This document shows positions 4,001 to 6,966 of a stretch of DNA of 6,966 nt, one piece after another (within the stretch, counting starts at the first letter, position 1; every line of letters starts with the position of its first letter). Source of the DNA: Chitinophagaceae bacterium. Lineage in GTDB: Bacteria; Bacteroidota; Bacteroidia; Chitinophagales; Chitinophagaceae. The translations under genes were made by a program, and so were the position numbers. The notes under the pieces were generated by a model that ran no database searches, was not told where the DNA came from, and worked only from the letters and a program-made list of their open reading frames with translations. The stretch lies in assembly GCA_003136915.1 (NCBI GenBank), contig PLEB01000173.1, positions 1 to 6,966 of the forward strand, written 5' to 3'.

Positions 4001-6966
4001 CTTACCGCGGCAGCCGGCGTTGCGGGGTTAATAAAAACAGTATTGTCCCTGCATTACCGGCAACTTCCGCCATCAATTAATTTCAGCAAACCCAACCCTG
4101 AAATAGATTTTAAGAACAGCCCTTTCTTTGTGAATGATAAATTCAGAAAATGGGAATCAAAATCGATCCGAAGGGCTGGTGTGAGTTCCTTCGGTGTCGG
4201 AGGCACGAACGTTCACGTGGTTCTGGAAGAATATGAGAATCCGGTGCGTGTTTCAGATTCAGGAAAGCCCTTTCAGCTGATCAGCTGGTCCGCCAAAACA
4301 GATGCTACCAGGGATGCCTATGCGCAAAAGCTGGCTGTTTGGCTCGGAAAAAATCCTTCCGTAAATCTTGCGGATCTTGCGTTCACGCTGCAGATGACAA
4401 GGGCAGATTTCAAGAGTCGCCGGTTTGCCGTTGCTGACTCAGCAGCCACACTTCTGAAGCAATTGCAGGTTCAAAAACCATTGCCATCCGAGGCCGCCAG
4501 GTTGGAAGAGGCCCCGGCAGGTCCCGTATTTGTATTCCCGGGTCAGGGTTCCCAATCCGTCAATATGGGACTCGGACTCTATCAGTCCGAAAAAGTTTTC
4601 CGGGATTCGGTGGACGAATGCGCCGAATTACTTAAGCCCATATTGAAGGAAGATATACGCGAAGTGATTTACTACGCAGTTGCCGACGGAGCTGCAGATG
4701 AAAAGATCAACAACACGATTTATACCCAGCCTTCCTTATTCGCGATTGAATATGCCACAGCGCGGTTGTGGATGAGCTGGGGCGTCCATCCGAAGGCGTT
4801 TATTGGCCATAGTATTGGGGAATTTGTGGCCGCTTACTTCTCCGGGGTATTCAGTTTGGCTGACGGTCTGAAGCTAGTAGCCATGCGGGGCAGGCTGATG
4901 GGTTCTCTGGAACGCGGAAGCATGCTGGGTGTGCGTGGCCGTCATGATCAGGTAAGCATACTCATGCCATCAACGCTTTCGCTTGCTGCCATTAATAGCC
5001 CGGGCCTTTGCGTTGTTTCGGGCCCATCGGAATCCATTCAGTCATTCTCAAAATTGCTGGAAGAAAAAAATATTCGCAATAAACTATTATTTACGAGTCA
5101 TGCCTTTCATTCCGCCATGATGGATTCCGTGATAGAACCTTTCCGGAAAGTGGTTGAGACTGTGAACTTACATGCACCCACAATTCCCATTGTTTCTACC
5201 GTAACGGGAGAATGGTTGGGCGTTGCTGAAGCTACCGATTCCGGATACTGGGCCGGACATCTGCGCAATACGGTGCGCTTTTCTCCGGCAGTGAACCGCG
5301 CGCTGGAAGAAGGATTCGGACTGATGCTGGAATCGGGACCACGGAATGTGGCCAGCACACTGATCCGCCAACATAATCAATCAAAAATTCCGGTAGCGGT
5401 CAGCAGCCTTGAATCTTTGGAAGGACAATCAGATTATGCTTCGATGATGAAAGCAGCAGGACAACTTTGGTTGCACGGTGTGGAGATTGACTGGCGTGCA
5501 TTTTATTCCAGGCAGGAGCGACAGCTGATCGAATTGCCGGGATATGCTTTCGCGAAAACAATGCATTGGGTGGATCCCTCAGCCCCAGCTGCCGAACTAA
5601 AGCAACCGGCCGCTGCTGCATATACTAATAAAGAAATACCGATCAATCAACCTATCAAGATGAGAAAAACAATCCTGATTGAAAAAATTAAAGAAATTTT
5701 GGAGAACACCTCCGGAATTGAAATGGGTGCAGTGAATCCGGACATGAGCTTTATTGAAATGGGCCTGGATTCCCTTTTGCTTACGCAAATCACGCTGCAT
5801 ATGAAAAAGGAGTTCGGCGTTCCGGTAACTTTCAGGCAATTAAATGAATCATGTGGTACGCTTGACCTGTTGGCATCTTACCTGGATGAAAAATTACCTC
5901 GCGAACAATTTGCTCCAGACACGGCGCCTGCAACTATGCAGGCAACTGCCAATTTCATTGCGCAGGAGGGCGGCACCGCGAATAATTCAACTTCGCTTTC
6001 TCTCATTACACAGCAGATTCAGTTGCTTGCCCAGCAGGTGGCCCTTCTGAATGGAAATGCTGCCGCAATTCCTGCGGTCAATGGGATGCCTGTCCTTCCG
6101 GTTAAGAAGGAAATTTCCCTTTCAGAAGTCAGCGCAGAAGAAATGACCGAACTGAAAAAACCATTTGGCGCTACCGCCCGTATTGAGAAACAGGTAACAA
6201 AACTTAATGCGAAACAGGAAGCATTTCTGAATTCTTTTACGCAGAAGTACAATCTTAAAACACTCAAAAGCAAAAATTATACGCAGCTGCACCGCGACTA
6301 TATGGCCGATCCCCGGGTTGTATCCGGGTTTAAACCGCTGACAAAAGAAATTGTATATCCCCTGGTGGTGAACCGCTCCAATGGAAGCAGGATCTGGGAT
6401 ATTGACGGGAATGAATACATTGACGTACTGAATGGATTTGGATCCAACCTGTTCGGCTACCAGCCTGAATTTATCAAGGATGCGCTTAAAACGCAGATAG
6501 AGCGGGGTTATGAGATCGGACCGCAACATGAATTGGCAGGACCGGTTTGTAAGCTGATTTGTGAGTTTACCGGGTTTGAAAGGTCCGCCCTCTGCAATAC
6601 CGGATCTGAAGCGGTACTGGGTGCGATGCGAATAGCCAGAACGGTTACAGGCCGTTCATTGATCGTTGCCTTTGCTGGTTCCTACCATGGAATAAATGAT
6701 GAAGTAATCGTGCGCGGCACTAAAAAATTAAAATCATTCCCCGCAGCACCCGGAATTATGCCTGAGTCTGTTCAGAACATGCTGATCCTGGATTATGGAA
6801 CGGAAGAGAGCCTGAACATCATCAGGCAAAGAAGCCATGACTTGGCAGCAGTACTGATTGAACCAGTTCAGAGCCGGCGCCCTGAATTTCAGCCAGTTGA
6901 ATTCCTTAAGGATTTGCGAAAGATCACTAGTGACTCGGGAACGGTGCTGATTTTTGATGAGGTGAT
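1094..6966 (+). CDS. Hybrid NRPS-PKS megasynthase, A-PCP-KS-AT-ACP-AMT, 3' end beyond window
   Basis: One continuous frame of 1957 complete codons with no stop runs off the right edge; I followed it through without meeting a frameshift. Domains by residue: adenylation about 20-512, peptidyl carrier 525-598, ketosynthase 624-1047, KS-AT linker 1048-1143, acyltransferase 1144-1427, post-AT linker to about 1493, acyl carrier 1523-1601, linker with coiled coil 1602-1728, class III aminotransferase from 1729 on. Catalytic residues present: carrier serines S560 and S1560, KS triad C794/H930/H969, AT S1240/H1336. There is no condensation domain before the A domain and no ketoreductase, dehydratase or methyltransferase. 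It therefore looks like a starter module that loads an amino acid, extends it with malonate and transaminates the beta-keto group. ATG 1094 is the only possible start ahead of the A domain: a stop lies at 1067-1069 and no ATG, GTG or TTG codon lies between. The ribosome binding site is poor. The AMT region resembles those of McyE and of MycA/ItuA, but here the loading unit is an amino-acid A domain. The downstream part probably continues with condensation and further NRPS domains (inference). Confidence 0.93.
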   Translation, partial: MRVIENSFRDKEGGAKEFVQSLFYPHLDRRPNTVAVRHGKNILTYAQLDQQSTTLAAEILKQSPGSGIIGVSTTRNMQMMVAVLAILKSGKAYLPLDPDYPADRLKQMVEDSRIDLCICLPEETALFEAQGLHGLDPSSRPGVQLSGTDTFSQGQLAYILFTSGSTGRPKAVSMGHAALVNLLHWQQKNSKAAAGTNTLQFAPLSFDVSFQEIFSTLCSGGTLVLIDDDLRLDPQQLLHFIKDESIHRIFVPFVALQYLTEAADAINLFPGSLQEVITAGEQLKITRQVIRFFKALPGCVLFNQYGPTECHVVSSFKLEGDPERWPALPSIGKPIDHCSIYILDEKGRQLPAGEIGELCIGGACVAEGYLNRPQLTAEKFVPYQDPYSGTIRIYKTGDLAKYTNEGNIEFLGRRDDQVKIRGYRIEPGEIEVLLSTNAGIRQAIVMAREDLPGQLRLVAYLVSSDGQKNTGALRKALHEQVPDYMMPSAFVWLDELPKTSSGKVDKRALPKPDNKRPDLQVLFKAPVTNTEKIISSVCLGLLPYDRIGADDNFFELGGNSLLAVNTVSILQLHHQLRLPVTRIYQDPTIRGIAAFLDGSPETSVKGPRKKSLSVTAPQESGVGDIAVIAMAGRFPGAQTIDELWDLLKEGRETVSFFTKEELDIAVPSSLANDPDYVRARGVISDATNFDSSFFNINPKLADLMDPQQRVFLEIAWEALEKAGYLPSIYHGSIGVFAGSGNNSYYLNNVLSRRDLVEKMGAFQVMTYNEKDYVASRTAYALDLKGPAVSVHSACSTSLLAIAEAVDSLRKGQCDVALAGGTSITVPLKSGHVYQEGAMFSRDGHTRAFDADAQGTVFSDGAGIVLLKPKQEAERDGDKIWALIKGVGINNDGGGKGSFTAPSASGQAGAIRMALEDGNLDPSTIGYVEAHGTATPLGDPIEMEGLNMAFGRQEKSGYCALGSIKSNMGHLTAAAGVAGLIKTVLSLHYRQLPPSINFSKPNPEIDFKNSPFFVNDKFRKWESKSIRRAGVSSFGVGGTNVHVVLEEYENPVRVSDSGKPFQLISWSAKTDATRDAYAQKLAVWLGKNPSVNLADLAFTLQMTRADFKSRRFAVADSAATLLKQLQVQKPLPSEAARLEEAPAGPVFVFPGQGSQSVNMGLGLYQSEKVFRDSVDECAELLKPILKEDIREVIYYAVADGAADEKINNTIYTQPSLFAIEYATARLWMSWGVHPKAFIGHSIGEFVAAYFSGVFSLADGLKLVAMRGRLMGSLERGSMLGVRGRHDQVSILMPSTLSLAAINSPGLCVVSGPSESIQSFSKLLEEKNIRNKLLFTSHAFHSAMMDSVIEPFRKVVETVNLHAPTIPIVSTVTGEWLGVAEATDSGYWAGHLRNTVRFSPAVNRALEEGFGLMLESGPRNVASTLIRQHNQSKIPVAVSSLESLEGQSDYASMMKAAGQLWLHGVEIDWRAFYSRQERQLIELPGYAFAKTMHWVDPSAPAAELKQPAAAAYTNKEIPINQPIKMRKTILIEKIKEILENTSGIEMGAVNPDMSFIEMGLDSLLLTQITLHMKKEFGVPVTFRQLNESCGTLDLLASYLDEKLPREQFAPDTAPATMQATANFIAQEGGTANNSTSLSLITQQIQLLAQQVALLNGNAAAIPAVNGMPVLPVKKEISLSEVSAEEMTELKKPFGATARIEKQVTKLNAKQEAFLNSFTQKYNLKTLKSKNYTQLHRDYMADPRVVSGFKPLTKEIVYPLVVNRSNGSRIWDIDGNEYIDVLNGFGSNLFGYQPEFIKDALKTQIERGYEIGPQHELAGPVCKLICEFTGFERSALCNTGSEAVLGAMRIARTVTGRSLIVAFAGSYHGINDEVIVRGTKKLKSFPAAPGIMPESVQNMLILDYGTEESLNIIRQRSHDLAAVLIEPVQSRRPEFQPVEFLKDLRKITSDSGTVLIFDEV
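1151..2629 (+). other. Adenylation (A) domain, amino-acid activating; proline-like pocket
   Basis: Residues about 20-512. It activates an amino acid as its AMP ester and loads it on the adjacent PCP. Core motifs visible: A2 LKSGKAYLPLDPDYP (87-101), A3 LFTSGSTGRPK (160-170), A5 NQYGPTE (303-309), A6 GELCIGG (356-362), A7 YKTGD ending at D398, A8 GRRDDQVKIRGYRIEPGE from 412, A10 SSGKVDK with the catalytic lysine K503. Aligning to GrsA by eye gives pocket residues D207, V208, Q211, F250, I277, A279, Q304, V312, V313, K503, i.e. D-V-Q-F-I-A-Q-V-V-K. The aspartate that holds the alpha-amino group is intact, so an amino acid rather than an aryl or fatty acid is expected. The pattern is close to proline codes recalled as D-V-Q-F/L/Y-I-A-H-V-V-K, differing at H to Q. 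Proline or a related residue is the best guess, at modest confidence. Confidence 0.88.
2666..2887 (+). other. Peptidyl carrier protein (PCP) domain
   Basis: Residues 525-598. The 4'-phosphopantetheine attachment serine is S560 in the motif DNFFELGGNSL, the usual PCP form with GGNS in place of GGHS. It carries the amino acid loaded by the preceding A domain and hands it to the KS. A short basic linker (599-623) separates it from the KS. Confidence 0.92.
2963..4234 (+). other. Ketosynthase (KS) domain, hybrid NRPS-to-PKS type
   Basis: Residues 624-1047. It catalyses decarboxylative Claisen condensation of the PCP-bound aminoacyl group with malonyl-ACP. The triad is complete: C794 in VHSACSTSL, H930 in EAHGTATPLGDP, H969 in KSNMGHLTAAAG, with K964 as well. 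Spacing of 136 and 39 residues is normal. ACSTSL rather than ACSSSL is, as I recall, common in KS domains that accept peptidyl-carrier substrates, which fits its place right after a PCP. The domain ends in the usual FGVGGTNVHVVLEE segment. Confidence 0.93.
4523..5374 (+). other. Acyltransferase (AT) domain, malonyl-CoA type
   Basis: Residues 1144-1427. It transfers the extender unit from CoA to the ACP. Motifs: VFPGQGSQ (1147-1154), the nucleophile S1240 in GHSIGE, and HAFH at 1336-1339 beginning with the catalytic histidine. HAFH is the established signature for malonyl-CoA as opposed to the YASH of methylmalonyl-CoA domains. The conserved post-AT linker ends in LPGYAFAKTMHWV (from 1481). 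The extender is therefore predicted to be unbranched malonate. Confidence 0.92.
5660..5896 (+). other. Acyl carrier protein (ACP) domain
   Basis: Residues 1523-1601. The phosphopantetheine serine is S1560 in EMGLDSLLLTQI, the polyketide-type GLDSL form, in contrast to the GGNSL form of the first carrier. It receives malonate from the AT, holds the beta-keto product of the KS and presents it to the C-terminal aminotransferase. Confidence 0.92.
5897..6277 (+). other. ACP-AMT linker with short amphipathic coiled-coil helix
   Basis: Residues 1602-1728. It is low in recognisable motifs and rich in A, T, Q and N. A helix at 1636-1654 (SLITQQIQLLAQQVALLNG) has hydrophobic residues I1638, I1642, L1645, V1649 and L1652 in perfect 4-3-4-3 spacing, as in a coiled coil. 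Similar glutamine-rich helices precede aminotransferase domains in other PKS-AMT proteins as far as I recall. It may help dimerise the AMT. A second, basic and polar segment (about 1680-1728) leads into the AMT. Confidence 0.65.
6278..6966 (+). other. Class III PLP aminotransferase (AMT) domain, truncated by window
   Basis: Residues 1729 to the edge at 1957. It belongs to the glutamate-1-semialdehyde aminotransferase-like group found in McyE and the MycA/ItuA synthases, which convert an ACP-bound beta-ketone to a beta-amine; for such enzymes an amino acid such as glutamate or glutamine is the usual donor. Visible: GSRIWDIDGNEYIDV near the start, the PLP-phosphate motif NTGSEAV (1835-1841), SYHG (1863-1866), EPVQSRRPEFQP (1923-1934), and D1955 in IFDEV, which should contact the pyridine nitrogen. 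The catalytic lysine should lie roughly 30 residues past the window edge and is not seen. Confidence 0.88.

Noticed and set aside
1498..6445. Seven GGATCC palindromes in the megasynthase gene (1498, 1789, 2245, 3205, 3284, 5572, 6440), more than the one or two expected
   Set aside because: Most encode Asp-Pro or Gly-Ser in ordinary context with GAT/TCC codon choice; no regular spacing, so composition explains it.
2842..6529. Several open stretches of roughly 70-135 codons on the minus strand and in other plus frames
   Set aside because: They all lie under conserved KS, AT, ACP and AMT coding sequence in the 1094 frame and show no recognisable protein features; they are shadows.

Overview
This window holds the start of what looks like a natural-product (hybrid nonribosomal peptide/polyketide) gene cluster. 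Base composition is near half G+C by eye in the genes and clearly A+T-rich between them. Neither gene has a well-placed Shine-Dalgarno sequence. Together with the protein style, this suggests Bacteroidota, perhaps a Chitinophaga-like soil or aquatic member. Cyanobacteria and uncultured symbionts, which also carry such enzymes, are not excluded; the taxonomic call is inference only.

Layout. Positions 1-120 are A+T-rich non-coding DNA with at most a few codons of an unrecognised neighbour at the edge. Positions 121-957 (+) encode a complete 278-residue cupin-like/JmjC-type protein resembling factor-inhibiting-HIF (FIH), with an intact HxD...H iron triad and a likely 2-oxoglutarate lysine. A 136-bp gap without a visible terminator follows. 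From 1094 to the right edge (+) a single uninterrupted reading frame, 1957 complete codons with no stop, encodes a multidomain megasynthase: adenylation (A) - peptidyl carrier (PCP) - ketosynthase (KS) - acyltransferase (AT) - acyl carrier (ACP) - coiled-coil linker - class III PLP aminotransferase (AMT). The window ends inside the AMT domain, before its catalytic lysine. The two genes point the same way and are probably one operon.

How it works together (inference from domain order). There is no condensation domain ahead of the A domain, so this is a starter module. The A domain loads an amino acid onto the PCP; its pocket reads D-V-Q-F-I-A-Q-V-V-K, one position away from the proline code as I remember it. 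The KS and malonyl-type AT (HAFH motif) add one malonate unit. No ketoreductase is present, so the beta-keto group stays for the AMT, which would convert it to a beta-amine. The predicted ACP-bound product is a 3,4-diamino acid (vicinal diamine), or a 3-amino-3-(pyrrolidin-2-yl)propanoyl unit if the starter is proline. The FIH-like oxygenase is a candidate tailoring hydroxylase. The rest of the assembly line lies outside the window.
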